64,000 bases of DNA from Flemingiibacterium sp045600005 (GCA_045600005.1 JAZRXB010000247.1:76083-140082), one strand, 5' to 3'; shown: positions 52,803 to 61,948, counted from the stretch's first letter. Program-made: numbers and translations. Notes: generated from the letters alone by a model not told the origin.

Positions 52803-53699
52803 ATGAATGCAAAACCATCCACCATGCTCCGCGTCATGACGCGGGACGGAAGCGCACGGGCTTTCGTCGTCAATTCCACACAGATCGTGAACGACGCCAT
52901 CCGCTATCACGGAACGACGCCGACCGCTTCGGCGCTGCTCGGACGCACGCTGACCGCCGCGTCCATCATGGGGACCCTGCTCAAGGACAAGGGGAATTCG
53001 CTGACCCTGAACGTCCGCGGCGACGGTCCGGCGAAAAACGTTATCGCCGTTTCGGACTACGCCGGAAACGTGCGCGGCTATATTCAGAATCCGCTGGTCG
53101 ACATTCCGAAGAAGGCGAACGGTAAGCTCGACGTGGCGGGCGCTATCGGCGCGGGAACGCTGAGCGTGGTCAAGGATATCGGGCTGAAGGAGCCGTATTC
53201 CGGCATGATCGAGCTGGTCAGCGGCGAGATCGCCGAGGATATCACGCAGTATTTCGCGTCGAGCGAACAGACGCCCACGCTCTGCGCGCTCGGCGTGCTG
53301 GTCGACCGGGATTACACCTGTAAGGCGGCGGGCGGCGTGATGGTTTCCCTTCTTCCGTTCGCGGCGGAGGAGACGATCGCCCAGCTCGAAAAGAACGCCG
53401 AAAAGCTCTCCAACGTGTCGCGCCTGTTTGACGCGGGACTGTCCAACGAGGAGATCATGAACATCGCGCTCGAAGGCATCGAATACGACGTGTTCGACGA
53501 GCTGGATGTGGCGTACCGCTGCAACTGCTCGCGCGAGCGCTGTGAACGCGCGCTGATCTCGCTCGGAAAGAAGGACGTGGAGGACATTTTCGCGGAATGC
53601 CGCGCCGAGGGGAAGCCCGAAGAGATCAACTTTGAATGCCATTTCTGCGACAAACAGTATCTGTTCACGAAAGCCGACGTCGAAAAGCTGTCGTTCTGA
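52803..53699 (+). CDS. hslO: Redox-regulated chaperone Hsp33
   Basis: A 298-residue redox-activated holdase. The N-terminal domain has LGRTLTAASIMGTLLKDKGNSLTLNVRGDGP and GTLSVVKDIGLKEPYSGMIEL. The C-terminal redox switch holds C-x-C (YRCNCSRE) and C-x-x-C (FECHFCDK) that bind zinc when reduced and form disulfides under oxidation. In an anaerobe it protects during oxygen exposure. The ATG at 52803 follows AAAGG at moderate distance. A bidirectional terminator follows. Confidence 0.95.
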   Translation: MNAKPSTMLRVMTRDGSARAFVVNSTQIVNDAIRYHGTTPTASALLGRTLTAASIMGTLLKDKGNSLTLNVRGDGPAKNVIAVSDYAGNVRGYIQNPLVDIPKKANGKLDVAGAIGAGTLSVVKDIGLKEPYSGMIELVSGEIAEDITQYFASSEQTPTLCALGVLVDRDYTCKAAGGVMVSLLPFAAEETIAQLEKNAEKLSNVSRLFDAGLSNEEIMNIALEGIEYDVFDELDVAYRCNCSRERCERALISLGKKDVEDIFAECRAEGKPEEINFECHFCDKQYLFTKADVEKLSF

Positions 53700-53747
53700 C
53701 TGTCAGGATCCGACGGTGTGAGATGCGGACAGTCCGGCGATACGAAA

Positions 53748-53789
53748 ACCGGCGCCCGGAAGGAAAATCTTCCGGGCGCCGGTATTTTA
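53748..53789. terminator. Bidirectional terminator between hslO and the M23 gene
   Basis: ACCGGCGCCCGGAAG (53748-53762), loop GAAAAT, exact complement 53769-53783, then ATTTTAC; the minus strand continues into TTTTCG. Confidence 0.88.
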
Positions 53790-53810
53790 CTGTTCGGACG
53801 GTACGGACCG

Positions 53811-55229
53811 TCAGGAAAGGATCTTGATCGGTTCGCCCGTTTCCGGGTTGCAGATCTCGGGCAGATAGGTCATCGGGTCCTGCGTCTGATCCTCGATGCG
53901 GATCTCAAAATGCAGATGGATGCCGGACGCCGCGCCGGTCTCGCCCATCGTGCCGATCTGCTGTCCCTGATACACCATATCGCCGGTCTTGACGAACACG
54001 CGGCGCATATGCGCGTAAAGCGTGACGTAGCCGTCGTTGTGCCGGATGCGGACGCTGTTTCCGTAGGACGGCGTGTAGCCGGACCACGTGACCTCGCCGC
54101 CGTCGGAGGCGTTGATCGGCGTACTGACGATGCCGGGGATGTCGATGCCGAGATGGAAGTCGAAGTCTTCTCCCAGCGTCCGTCCGCCGTAGCCGGAGGA
54201 AATATCGAAAAGGACCTCGCACGGCCAGATGAACGTGCCGGTCGGAACGGCTTCGGGCATACCCTTCGCGCCGATCCTGACCTGCCTGTTCCGGACCGGG
54301 ATCACGACCTCGCTTCCGGCGGGAATGCATTCGATCTCCTCGCCGTTTTCATCGCAGACGATATCGTTCGTGATGCGGATCACGCCGTCCGTTCCCTCGC
54401 ACAGCACGACCTCCGTGCCGACCAGCAGATCGGGGTCGCGGATGTATTCGGTCGTCCACGGGATCAGCTCCTCCCATGAGACAGAGCGGATGTACTGATA
54501 GCGCAGCTCAGTCGGCGCGCTTTCGGGAAGCGCGGCGGCTTTAGCGGGAACGGGCAGGATGGAAGTGCGGACATTGAACGAGGCGAATCCTCCGTTCTCA
54601 TCGTCCGCTTTGGGAGCGCGTGCGGCGGAGGAATCGAGCAGCGCGGCGATCTCGTCCGCCGGAAGGATCCGGTCGATCGGGCAGAGCCGACGCTCAATGC
54701 GGACGTCGTTTTTCAGCTCAACGCGGGAGAAACCGTCTCCGCCTGCGGCGAGAAGATCCTCCGAAAGTCCGGCGAGAACGCCTTCCAGCGTCTCACGGCT
54801 CTCGCTTGCGGCGATAGGCGCATCGTCCACAAACAGCATATAGGCTTCACGGTAATTTTCCGCGGCGGACTGGCAGAACAGCGCGGCGCAATCCTCGGCG
54901 CTCAGGAAGTCAGGCGATTTCATGTGCCGGAACGAATACTCCACGGGGCAGTCGAGACGGCAGGAAAGACCGGTCGATTCGCTGATCCGGTTCTCCGCCA
55001 GATGCCGCGCTTCCTGAACGGTGCGGTAGGAATCGACATAGCCGCAGAAGGTCCCGTTGATTTTCAGGCCGATCACGGCGTCAAGACTGAAGAAAAAGAA
55101 AAGATAATAAACGACGGCTGCGCATACGACAAGCGGAAGGACCGTATACAGCACGCGCGTCAGCTTTGCGCCGCGTGAACCATAGGGGCGGCGCTGATCG
55201 GGACGGTCGGCAGACTGTCCGCTGTTCAT
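53811..55229 (-). CDS. Membrane-anchored M23 peptidoglycan endopeptidase with G5 domain
   Basis: A 472-residue cell-wall protein. One membrane anchor lies at about 25-48 (VLYTVLPLVVCAAVVYYLFFFF). A variable extracellular region follows, then a G5-like domain (about 255-330, SWEELIPWTTEYIRDPDLLVGTEVVL...) and an M23 (LytM) domain (about 350-460). The zinc ligands are visible in DFHLGIDIPG, LYAHM and GIHLHFEIR. It probably cleaves peptide cross-links during growth or sporulation-linked remodelling. Its own promoter lies about 325 bases upstream, leaving a long 5' leader into which a mobile hairpin repeat (55260-55427) has inserted. Confidence 0.92.
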   Translation of the reverse strand: MNSGQSADRPDQRRPYGSRGAKLTRVLYTVLPLVVCAAVVYYLFFFFSLDAVIGLKINGTFCGYVDSYRTVQEARHLAENRISESTGLSCRLDCPVEYSFRHMKSPDFLSAEDCAALFCQSAAENYREAYMLFVDDAPIAASESRETLEGVLAGLSEDLLAAGGDGFSRVELKNDVRIERRLCPIDRILPADEIAALLDSSAARAPKADDENGGFASFNVRTSILPVPAKAAALPESAPTELRYQYIRSVSWEELIPWTTEYIRDPDLLVGTEVVLCEGTDGVIRITNDIVCDENGEEIECIPAGSEVVIPVRNRQVRIGAKGMPEAVPTGTFIWPCEVLFDISSGYGGRTLGEDFDFHLGIDIPGIVSTPINASDGGEVTWSGYTPSYGNSVRIRHNDGYVTLYAHMRRVFVKTGDMVYQGQQIGTMGETGAASGIHLHFEIRIEDQTQDPMTYLPEICNPETGEPIKILS

Positions 55230-55259
55230 GTGGGCAATTCCTCCTTTTCAGGGGTTTCA

Positions 55260-55427
55260 TAGACGCTTGTAAAATGCTTTGAGATGACGAACGTTATAAT
55301 AAAAACACCTCTGAGGCGAGCAAAGCGAGCCCTCGCGCCGATAAGGGGCGAGCCGTCAAAACAAATTCCGGCGGCATCAGCGGCAAGCGCGGGTACCGAT
55401 TGTAAAACGCGGTTTTACAATCGACTA
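55260..55427 (+). repeat. Mobile hairpin repeat, copy 4 (168 bp, decayed)
   Basis: Same orientation as copy 2. It keeps the left end (TAGACGCTTGTAAAATGC), AACGTTATAATAAAA, the GGCGAGCAAAGCGAGCCCTCGCGCC segment and the terminal CGATTGTAAAAC hairpin (loop GCG, compensated stem). It lacks the ATGTCGGC hairpin, and its GCCGACAAAAC hairpin is mutated. No flanking direct repeat is visible, so it is probably an older insertion. It lies in the untranslated leader of the M23 gene. Confidence 0.85.
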
Positions 55428-55554
55428 AGGATATGCAGCGGAAAGGATCCCGCCTGAAGGGCTGCCGTGACTGAAAAACCGATCTTTCTGTCAGTAATTG
55501 TCAAAAAACGAAAATTTCTCACTTTTCGACGGAAAAAGACACCCCTGCGATACT

Positions 55555-55583
55555 ATTATAACGCGCCGCAAACGGAAAATCAA
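55555..55583 (-). promoter_or_regulatory. Promoter of the M23 gene
   Basis: Minus strand TTGATT (55583-55578), 17-base spacer, TATAAT (55560-55555). The next 300 bases to the start codon contain the hairpin repeat and nothing else recognised. Confidence 0.75.
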
Positions 55584-55647
55584 GCGCAAATTAAGAATAA
55601 AATAAGAATTTTGTATAGAATAGCGAAAAACTTTTTTCGGAATGGAC

Positions 55648-55676
55648 TTGCCCGGAAGGGAAAAATGTGATATAAT
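55648..55676 (+). promoter_or_regulatory. galT promoter
   Basis: TTGCCC (55648-55653), 17-base spacer, TATAAT (55671-55676) with extended TGA ahead of the -10. Confidence 0.78.
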
Positions 55677-55801
55677 AAACAATAACGGATCGCCGCGTCT
55701 TCCGCGCCGGTTTTCAGGTCCTCTGTTTGAAACAACGATCAGGTCGGGAATCCCCGCGCCTTTGCGGAAATTCCCCTGTCAAGGAAAGGAATGGTCATAA
55801 A

Positions 55802-56809
55802 ATGGCTGAACTCAGATGGAATCCCATGATTAAAGACTGGGTCATGGTCGCGTCCAATCGTCAGGCGCGCCCGAATATGCCCAAGGACTGGTGCCCCTTC
55901 TGCCCCGGTCCCGGCAAAAAGGTCCCGGAACAGTACGACGTTTTTGAATACGACAACGATTTCCCCGCTCTGACGCAGAATCCGCCCGAGCCGGACGACG
56001 TTGCGAACGATTTCTTCAAGGTGAAGCCGTCGCACGGCAAGTGCGAGGTCATCCTGTTCTCGCCCGACCACTACGGCAAGCTGATGGACCTCTCCGACGA
56101 GCATATGAGAAAGGTCGTCGATCTGTGGGTCGAGCGCTTCAACGCGCTGAAAGCAGACCCGAAGATCAAATACGTCTTCATCTTTGAAAACCGCGGCAGA
56201 CTGGTCGGCGTGACCATGCCGCATCCGCACGGTCAGATCTACGGCTATTCGGTGCTTCCGAAAAAGATCGAGCTGGAGCTTGACAGCGCGAAGGAGCATT
56301 TCGAGGAGAACGACGGCGAGTGCCTGTTCTGCCGCATGAATCAGGAAGAAACGAACGCCGGACTGCGCATCATCCATGAAAACGAGGATTTTGTCGCGTA
56401 TATTCCGTTCTTCGCAGACTACGCTTACGGCGTATACATCGTCTCCAAGGCGCACAAGGCGACCATCGCCGACATGAACGACCGCGAAAAGACCAACCTC
56501 GGCGTCATTCTGCGCGACATCACCGGAATGTATGAGAACCTGTTCGACCTTAACGAGCCCTTCCCGTACATGATGTGTATGCACAACGCGCCGGTCAACA
56601 ACGAAGACCCGAAGTACGACGGACTCGAAAAGTTCTATCATTTCCATATCGAGCTTTACCCGCCGCTCCGTTCCGCCGACAAGCAGCAGTTCATGGCATC
56701 CAGCGAAACCGGCGTCTGGGCGCACTGCAATCCGACCGCGCCCGAGGACAAGGCGGAGGAAATGCGTCAGGCTCTGAAGCGTTATCTCGACGGCAAAAAG
56801 ACGAAATAA
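55802..56809 (+). CDS. galT: Galactose-1-phosphate uridylyltransferase
   Basis: Exchanges UMP between UDP-glucose and galactose-1-phosphate in the Leloir pathway. The 335-residue HIT-superfamily protein has the zinc-type CPFCPG near the start, the active-site HPHGQ (His141, His143) in GVTMPHPHGQIYGY, and the second half with CLFCRMN and HFHIELYPP. The start MAELRWNPM is chosen on family agreement and AAGGAAAGG upstream. No galK or galE is adjacent. It fits with the Sip1-type GH36 and GH43 proteins as part of galactoside use. Confidence 0.92.
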   Translation: MAELRWNPMIKDWVMVASNRQARPNMPKDWCPFCPGPGKKVPEQYDVFEYDNDFPALTQNPPEPDDVANDFFKVKPSHGKCEVILFSPDHYGKLMDLSDEHMRKVVDLWVERFNALKADPKIKYVFIFENRGRLVGVTMPHPHGQIYGYSVLPKKIELELDSAKEHFEENDGECLFCRMNQEETNAGLRIIHENEDFVAYIPFFADYAYGVYIVSKAHKATIADMNDREKTNLGVILRDITGMYENLFDLNEPFPYMMCMHNAPVNNEDPKYDGLEKFYHFHIELYPPLRSADKQQFMASSETGVWAHCNPTAPEDKAEEMRQALKRYLDGKKTK

Positions 56810-56832
56810 CGGTTTTGATCTTCAAAACGCGG

Positions 56833-56869
56833 GGGACCGGCACGGCGCGCATCGCGCCGTGCCGGTCCC
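56833..56869. terminator. 17-bp hairpin between convergent genes
   Basis: GGGACCGGCACGGCGCG (56833-56849), loop CAT, exact complement to 56869. T-tracts are poor on both sides, so it may act as a bidirectional structural terminator. Confidence 0.7.
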
Positions 56870-56884
56870 TTCATGGCTCCCGGT

Positions 56885-57601
56885 TTATTTTGCGTCCTGC
56901 CGGTGGAGATCGCCGGAGGTGAATTTGATCGCGCGCTCGACGGCGTCCTTCGCATTGCCCCACGGCTCCGCGTCGTAGCGGTAGTCGAATTTCTTGCAGA
57001 ACCAGCTCACATCGCCGCGCAGCTCGTCGAAGTAGGTGTTGACCACCTCCGAGACCTGTTTGTAAAAGTCTCCGAAGAGCTTTTTCGGCAGATTCCGCCT
57101 GCCGTAATCCACGAACATCCGGTAGTGCGGCAGGCAGAGATAGGGCTGATTTTTCAGCTTGGAGCGGAAAGCTTCGTCCTGCTCCCACAGAAGGACGGCG
57201 GTCTCGAACATCTTGTCGAGCGAGAACTCGATCCGTCCGCAGACGTAGCAGACGCCCTCCAGCTTTTCGAGCCGCTTCATCGGCTCGACGCCGGGACCCT
57301 TGCGCGCGGGAAGTCCCTTTCCGTCGGTTTCGCCGCGGGGCTGATTCAGATGGCTTTCGAGCATCAGCGCCATGCCCAGCCGGTTCTTGCGGGTGAACAT
57401 CATGTCGTAGTGGGTCTTGCAGGAGCCCTGCTCGCTGGTTTTGATGCGCACGTCCGGCTCCATCATGGACGCGCCGAGGATCAGGTCCAGCTCGTTTTCT
57501 TCGAGCTTCCGGTAGAGCGTACAGAAGGGACAGCCGCAGGCGTGGTCGGCTTCGGAGGCTTCAAAGGCTTCGTTGACGGGAATGGTATAGATTTTTTCCA
57601 T
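56885..57601 (-). CDS. DUF6062 family protein
   Basis: A 238-residue protein with the family opening CGCPFCTLYRKLEENELDLILGASMMEPDVRIKT, later CYVCGRIEF and PYLCLPHYRMF. The paired CxxC motifs and histidines suggest metal binding, and the pattern is common in Clostridia; function unknown. The start MEKIYTIPV follows AAAGGAAAT; the longer frame would cross the promoter. It is monocistronic and divergent from the OGG-type glycosylase. Confidence 0.82.
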   Translation of the reverse strand: MEKIYTIPVNEAFEASEADHACGCPFCTLYRKLEENELDLILGASMMEPDVRIKTSEQGSCKTHYDMMFTRKNRLGMALMLESHLNQPRGETDGKGLPARKGPGVEPMKRLEKLEGVCYVCGRIEFSLDKMFETAVLLWEQDEAFRSKLKNQPYLCLPHYRMFVDYGRRNLPKKLFGDFYKQVSEVVNTYFDELRGDVSWFCKKFDYRYDAEPWGNAKDAVERAIKFTSGDLHRQDAK

Positions 57602-57640
57602 GGCGAGAATTTCCTTTCGGGCGATTTTCCGTATGGTATC

Positions 57641-57669
57641 ATTATACCTGTATCCGTCCGGAAAAGCAA
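57641..57669 (-). promoter_or_regulatory. Promoter of the DUF6062 gene
   Basis: Minus strand TTGCTT (57669-57664), 17-base spacer, TATAAT (57646-57641). Confidence 0.78.
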
Positions 57670-57717
57670 GAGCTTTTCCGCAATTTTTACTTTTCGGAAA
57701 CAATGAGAGGAGACGGC

Positions 57718-58614
57718 ATGACGGCGGAAAACGGACGTCTGCCCGGCGGCGCGCCCTATGTGCGGGTCGGGGGACTTGAATTTTTCGATATCGGACAGAC
57801 CTTTGACTGCGGACAGTGCTTCCGCTTCGTGAAGACGGATGAGAACGTTTACGCCGGAACGGCGTTCGGGAAATACGTCCGCTTCGTGCAGGACCGTCCG
57901 GATATGCTGACCATCGAAGGCGTCGACCGTGCGGAATACGAGCGCGTCTGGAAGCGCTTTCTCACGTTCGATACGGACTGGAAGGCGGTGCGGGCGGACG
58001 TCGCCGCGCATTTCGGAGACGACGGCGTGATGAGGGAGGCGATGACGTATGGGGCGGGCATCCGGATCCTGCGGCAGGAGCCGTGGGAAACGCTCTGCTC
58101 CTTCATTCTGTCCCAGAACAACAATATCCCGCGCATACGGCGGCTGATCGGCGCGTTCTGCGAACGCTACGGCGAGCCGATCGAACACGGCGGCGCGGTC
58201 GATTTCGCCTTTCCGACCGCCGAAGCGGTCGACGCCGACCCGTCCGGGCTGGAGACGCTGCGCGCCGGGTATCGGGCGCGGTATCTCGCCGACGCCGCGC
58301 ATAAGGCCGCGTCGGGAGAGCTTGATCTTGATCTGGCGGCGCGGGCTCCGGCGCATCAGGCGGAGGAAATGCTCTGCACGGTGAAGGGCGTGGGACCGAA
58401 GGTGGCGGCGTGCGTGATGCTGTACGGACTCGGCAGAACCGAAGCGTTCCCGGTCGACGTCTGGATGAAGCGGGTGCTGGCGGAGTATTATCCGGCGGGA
58501 CTTGACCTTTCGTCGCTCGGCAGCTTTGCGGGTCTGGCGCAGCAGTATCTGTTCTATTACGAGCGCGGAAAAGCGAAGGGTCCTGCCGGAACGGGCGGCT
58601 TCGGAACGGCATAA
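57718..58614 (+). CDS. 8-oxoguanine DNA glycosylase, OGG1 type
   Basis: Removes oxidised guanine from DNA and nicks the abasic site. The 298-residue protein has the OGG1 N-terminal domain with FFDIGQTFDCGQCFRF, the asparagine loop SQNNNIPRI, and the helix-hairpin-helix GVGPKVAACV with catalytic Lys228 and Asp247 in FPVDVWM. The ATG at 57718 follows GAGAGGAGA, better than the in-frame ATG at 57703, which lies upstream of that site. It stands between the DUF6062 gene and the SRP RNA. Confidence 0.92.
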   Translation: MTAENGRLPGGAPYVRVGGLEFFDIGQTFDCGQCFRFVKTDENVYAGTAFGKYVRFVQDRPDMLTIEGVDRAEYERVWKRFLTFDTDWKAVRADVAAHFGDDGVMREAMTYGAGIRILRQEPWETLCSFILSQNNNIPRIRRLIGAFCERYGEPIEHGGAVDFAFPTAEAVDADPSGLETLRAGYRARYLADAAHKAASGELDLDLAARAPAHQAEEMLCTVKGVGPKVAACVMLYGLGRTEAFPVDVWMKRVLAEYYPAGLDLSSLGSFAGLAQQYLFYYERGKAKGPAGTGGFGTA

Positions 58615-58657
58615 ATGTTAATTTTCGTTCACGGAGCCGGAATTTTTTCAAAACCTC

Positions 58658-58686
58658 TTGCATTATCCGAAAAAATCTGTTATAAT
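58658..58686 (+). promoter_or_regulatory. Promoter of the SRP RNA
   Basis: TTGCAT (58658-58663), 17-base spacer, TATAAT (58681-58686). Confidence 0.82.
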
Positions 58687-58724
58687 ATACTAATGCTGGG
58701 GCAGACAGCCCCGCAGCACGAAGA

Positions 58725-59027
58725 CAAGCTATAAAATAAGGCCATACCAGCCGGGGAATTAGCGGTGCCTTGTACCTGCAATCCGCTAGAGCAGGGGTGG
58801 ATTCCTTTGAGAAGGGCTGATTCTGTGTGGTCTGCACGCCGGATTTCGCGTGTTGACGGATGGGTCTTGCGCAATCGGAGGCCGTGAACCATGTCAGGTG
58901 GGGAACCAAGCAGCATTAAGCGGTTACTTTGATGTGCCGCGAGGCAGCCTGTCCTGAGCGTGGGCCGGTGAAAGCGCGCATGGAGGCAGTTCGAATCAGG
59001 GGTGTATGGTCTTATTTTATAGCTTGT
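58725..59027 (+). ncRNA. ffs: Signal recognition particle RNA, large bacterial type
   Basis: RNA scaffold of the SRP. The two ends form one long helix: AAGCTATAAAATAAGGCCATAC and its near-complement ending at 59026. The Alu-like 5' domain starts after GGTGCCTTGTACC, and the Ffh-binding helix 8 region is GTGAACCATGTCAGGTGGGGAACCAAGCAGCATTAA. About 300 bases with an Alu domain is the Bacillus/Clostridium form. dnaX follows, the same order as Bacillus subtilis scr-dnaX. A GCTGGGGC/GCCCCGCAGC hairpin (58694-58718) lies between promoter and the helix and may be trimmed off. Confidence 0.93.
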
Positions 59028-59029
59028 CC

Positions 59030-59056
59030 GGTTTTTTAATGCCCGAGAGGGCATTT
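59030..59056 (+). terminator. Terminator region after the SRP RNA
   Basis: The closing helix is followed by GGTTTTTT, and then ATGCCC-GAGA-GGGCAT (59039-59054) and TTT. Confidence 0.7.
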
Positions 59057-59108
59057 CTGTCCGAGAGAGCATTTTCCGCAAAAGGGCGGCGCGAAGGGAT
59101 GTGAGGGC

Positions 59109-60773
59109 TTGCATCAGGCACTGTACCGCAAATGGAGACCGCAGAGCTTTTCCGACGTCTGCGGACAGGATCATATCACGTCGATCCTGCGATATGAAGT
59201 CGAACACGCGAGGACCTCGCACGCCTATCTTTTCTGCGGCTCGAGAGGAACGGGAAAAACCACCTGCGCAAAGATCCTTGCGCGCGCGGTCAACTGTCTG
59301 CATCCGGTGAACGGAGACCCGTGCGGCGAATGCGAAGCCTGCCGCGCTTCTCTGGCCGAGAACTGCATCGACATCGTGGAGATGGACGCTGCCAGCAACC
59401 GCAGAATTGATGACATCCGTCCGATCCGCGATGAGGTGGAATATCTGCCCGCCGAGCTGAAATTCAAGGTGTATATCATCGACGAGGTGCATATGCTTAC
59501 CACCGAAGCGTTCAACGCGCTCCTTAAAACGCTCGAAGAGCCTCCCGCACACGTCATGTTCATCCTTGCCACCACCGAGCTTCAGAAGGTCCCGGTCACG
59601 ATCCTGTCCCGTTGTCAGCGGTTCGATTTCCGGCGCATTGCAGGCGACGTCATCGCAGACCGGCTTTCCCATATCGCAGAGGAAGAAAAGATCTCGCTGG
59701 ATCATGAGGCGGCGTTTCTGCTGGCGCATCTCGCACAGGGCGGTATGCGCGACGCGATCTCTCTGCTTGAGCTGTGCTCGGGCGAAAACCGTCCGGTGAC
59801 GAGAGAGGTCGTCGAGGAGATCGCCGGTACGGGCGGACGCGAAAGCGTTGTCAGGATCGTGAACGCCGTCTGCGAAAAGGATTACGACGGGATCTTTGAT
59901 GAGATCGGACAGGCGTTCCGGTCGAGCAAGGACATCACGGTCCTGTGGCAGGACGTCATCGCGTTTTACCGCGATATGCTCGTCGTGAAAACGACGAAGA
60001 ACGCGAGGGAATATCTTGACCTGTCCGAGGAACAGTATACGGAGCTGATCGGGGTCGCCGGACGATTCTCAGTCGAAACGCTGATCTATCACGCGGGTCT
60101 GCTGGACGGCGCGCTGGTCAGAATGCGCGCGTCGGGCGCGTCTTCACGTCTGACCGCCGAAATGACGCTCATCCGGATGTGCGACGAACGCTTCGCTTCC
60201 TCCAACGAGGCGCTGGCGGCACGGCTCACGGCGCTGGAAGACAAGCTGAGATCGGGCGCGTTCCGCATGGCGGCTTCCGTCGGACCGGCGGAAAAGCCGA
60301 AGCCGGTCGAGCTTTCCGAAGAGGAGAGCGGCGCGGAGATCTCCGCGGCGTTCCCGCTGCGGGCACAGACGCCGGCGCCCGGCGCATCCGCCGCCGAAAA
60401 CGTGTCCGGCACACCGTCAGCCGCGGACGCCGGAGAGACGGCTCCCGTCAAAAAGGAATACCGTCAGCTGCCGTACTGGGCTGAATTCGTACAGAAATGC
60501 GCGGAGCATGATCCGATGCTCGGCAGCTTCATGCGCGAGTCGGCCAAGGGCTTCACGGTGAATACCGATGCGCTGATCCACATCCGGACGAGCAACCAGA
60601 TGGCGCTGACCATCATCACCAATATGTTCCCGACGCTTCTCGAGGTGCTGAACATCTTTGAGGAGGGACGGCTCGACGCGAACGGCGTCCGGCTCGAATA
60701 TGTTCCGGAACGGAAGGAAGACCGCGTAAAGGCACTGGATGAAATCGCGCGGAACAGTCAGGATAACGGCTGA
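59109..60773 (+). CDS. dnaX: DNA polymerase III subunit gamma/tau
   Basis: Clamp-loader ATPase of the replisome. The 554-residue protein opens HQALYRKWRPQSFSDVCGQ, with Walker A GSRGTGKT (44-51), zinc module Cys63/72/75/78 (CGECEAC), Walker B YIIDEVHML, arginine-finger SRC motif and a C-terminal tau region after a Pro/Ala-rich linker. The start is a TTG at 59109, fixed by the family N-terminus; GAGGG lies just upstream. It forms the standard dnaX-ybaB-recR operon with the next two genes. Confidence 0.96.
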   Translation: MHQALYRKWRPQSFSDVCGQDHITSILRYEVEHARTSHAYLFCGSRGTGKTTCAKILARAVNCLHPVNGDPCGECEACRASLAENCIDIVEMDAASNRRIDDIRPIRDEVEYLPAELKFKVYIIDEVHMLTTEAFNALLKTLEEPPAHVMFILATTELQKVPVTILSRCQRFDFRRIAGDVIADRLSHIAEEEKISLDHEAAFLLAHLAQGGMRDAISLLELCSGENRPVTREVVEEIAGTGGRESVVRIVNAVCEKDYDGIFDEIGQAFRSSKDITVLWQDVIAFYRDMLVVKTTKNAREYLDLSEEQYTELIGVAGRFSVETLIYHAGLLDGALVRMRASGASSRLTAEMTLIRMCDERFASSNEALAARLTALEDKLRSGAFRMAASVGPAEKPKPVELSEEESGAEISAAFPLRAQTPAPGASAAENVSGTPSAADAGETAPVKKEYRQLPYWAEFVQKCAEHDPMLGSFMRESAKGFTVNTDALIHIRTSNQMALTIITNMFPTLLEVLNIFEEGRLDANGVRLEYVPERKEDRVKALDEIARNSQDNG

Positions 60774-60831
60774 CCGCCGGTCTCACATAAATTTTGTCAA
60801 TAAATTTTCCGAAGAAAGGGCTATAAATAAC

Positions 60832-61179
60832 ATGAAAGCACGTTTACCGAAGGGTATGGGCGGCGGCCCGCAGAATATGAACGCGATGATCAGACAGGCA
60901 CAGAAGATGCAGGCTGACATGGAAACGCTTCAGGAAGACCTCGACGCGCGCGAATACGAGATCTCCGTGGGCGGCGGCGTCGTCGGCGTGAAGATCAACG
61001 GCAGGAAGGAGATCCTTTCGATCGACATCAAGCCTGAGATCGTCGACCCCGACGACATCGAGACGCTTTCCGACACGCTGGTCGCAGCCGTCAACGAGGC
61101 GATCAAGAAGGTCGAGGAGACCAACGCGGCGGAAATGCAGAAGATCACCGGCGATATCAACGTTCCGGGTCTGTTTTAA
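60832..61179 (+). CDS. ybaB: YbaB/EbfC nucleoid-associated protein
   Basis: A 115-residue DNA-binding dimer. The family pattern MIRQAQKMQADMETLQEDLDAREYEISVGGGVVGVKINGRKEILSIDIKPEIVDPDDIETLSDTLVAAVNEA is complete. The start MKARLPKGMGGG follows GAAAGGG; the longer frame overlaps the dnaX end. It stands between dnaX and recR as in most Bacillota. Confidence 0.95.
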   Translation: MKARLPKGMGGGPQNMNAMIRQAQKMQADMETLQEDLDAREYEISVGGGVVGVKINGRKEILSIDIKPEIVDPDDIETLSDTLVAAVNEAIKKVEETNAAEMQKITGDINVPGLF

Positions 61180-61185
61180 GTTCGG

Positions 61186-61782
61186 ATGGCGGAATATATT
61201 CTTCCGCTGGAAAAGCTCATCGAGCAGTTCCGTCATCTGCCCGGCATCGGACAGAAGACGGCGGTCCGGCTCGCCTTCGCCGTGCTTGACTACTCAAAGG
61301 AGGAGGCGGACGCCTTCGCCGACGCGATCCGCGGCGCGAAGGAGCAGGTCTGCACCTGCTCGGTCTGTCAGAACATTGCGGAGGGTGAGCTGTGTCCGAT
61401 CTGCGCGGACGAAAAGCGCGACCGTTCGGTCATCTGCGTCGTAGAGGACGCAAAGGCGATCCTGTCGCTCGAAAAGGTGCGCGAATTCACGGGCGTGTAT
61501 CACGTCCTGCACGGCGCGATCTCGCCGATGGCGGGGATCGGACCGGACAAGCTGCGGATCCGCGAGCTGATCGCCCGGCTGGACGGGAGCGTGAAAGAAC
61601 TGATCCTCGCAACGAACCCGACCGTCGAGGGAGAAGCGACGGCGATGTATCTGACGAAGCTCGTTAAGCCGCTCGGCGTGAAGGTGAGCAGACTTGCCTA
61701 CGGCATCCCGGTCGGCGGTGAACTGGAATACGCCGACGAGGTGACGCTGATGCGGGCGCTGGAAGGACGGCGCGTGTTATAA
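61186..61782 (+). CDS. recR: Recombination mediator RecR
   Basis: A 198-residue DNA-clamp protein that loads RecA with RecF/RecO. The helix-hairpin-helix FRHLPGIGQKTAVRLAF, the four-cysteine zinc finger CTCSVCQNIAEGELCPIC and the Toprim domain (ICVVEDAKAILSLEKV, HGAISPMAGIGPDKL) are present. It starts 6 bases after ybaB with only a weak ribosome site, so it depends on coupling. Confidence 0.97.
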   Translation: MAEYILPLEKLIEQFRHLPGIGQKTAVRLAFAVLDYSKEEADAFADAIRGAKEQVCTCSVCQNIAEGELCPICADEKRDRSVICVVEDAKAILSLEKVREFTGVYHVLHGAISPMAGIGPDKLRIRELIARLDGSVKELILATNPTVEGEATAMYLTKLVKPLGVKVSRLAYGIPVGGELEYADEVTLMRALEGRRVL

Positions 61783-61880
61783 ACGCAGCTATGCAGGCGT
61801 TTCGGACCCGGAATGTCCTCATAAGACAATTTCATGCGGGTAAAACGTCCGGAAACGCGCACATTTATTGATAATACCTA

Positions 61881-61909
61881 TTGACAAACCCGAAAGAATA
61901 ATATATAAT
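61881..61909 (+). promoter_or_regulatory. Promoter of yceD-rpmF
   Basis: TTGACA (61881-61886), 17-base spacer, TATAAT (61904-61909). Confidence 0.83.
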
Positions 61910-61948
61910 AAATCAGTTGGTATAAGTGTTGACCGGCGGAGGCGGAGA

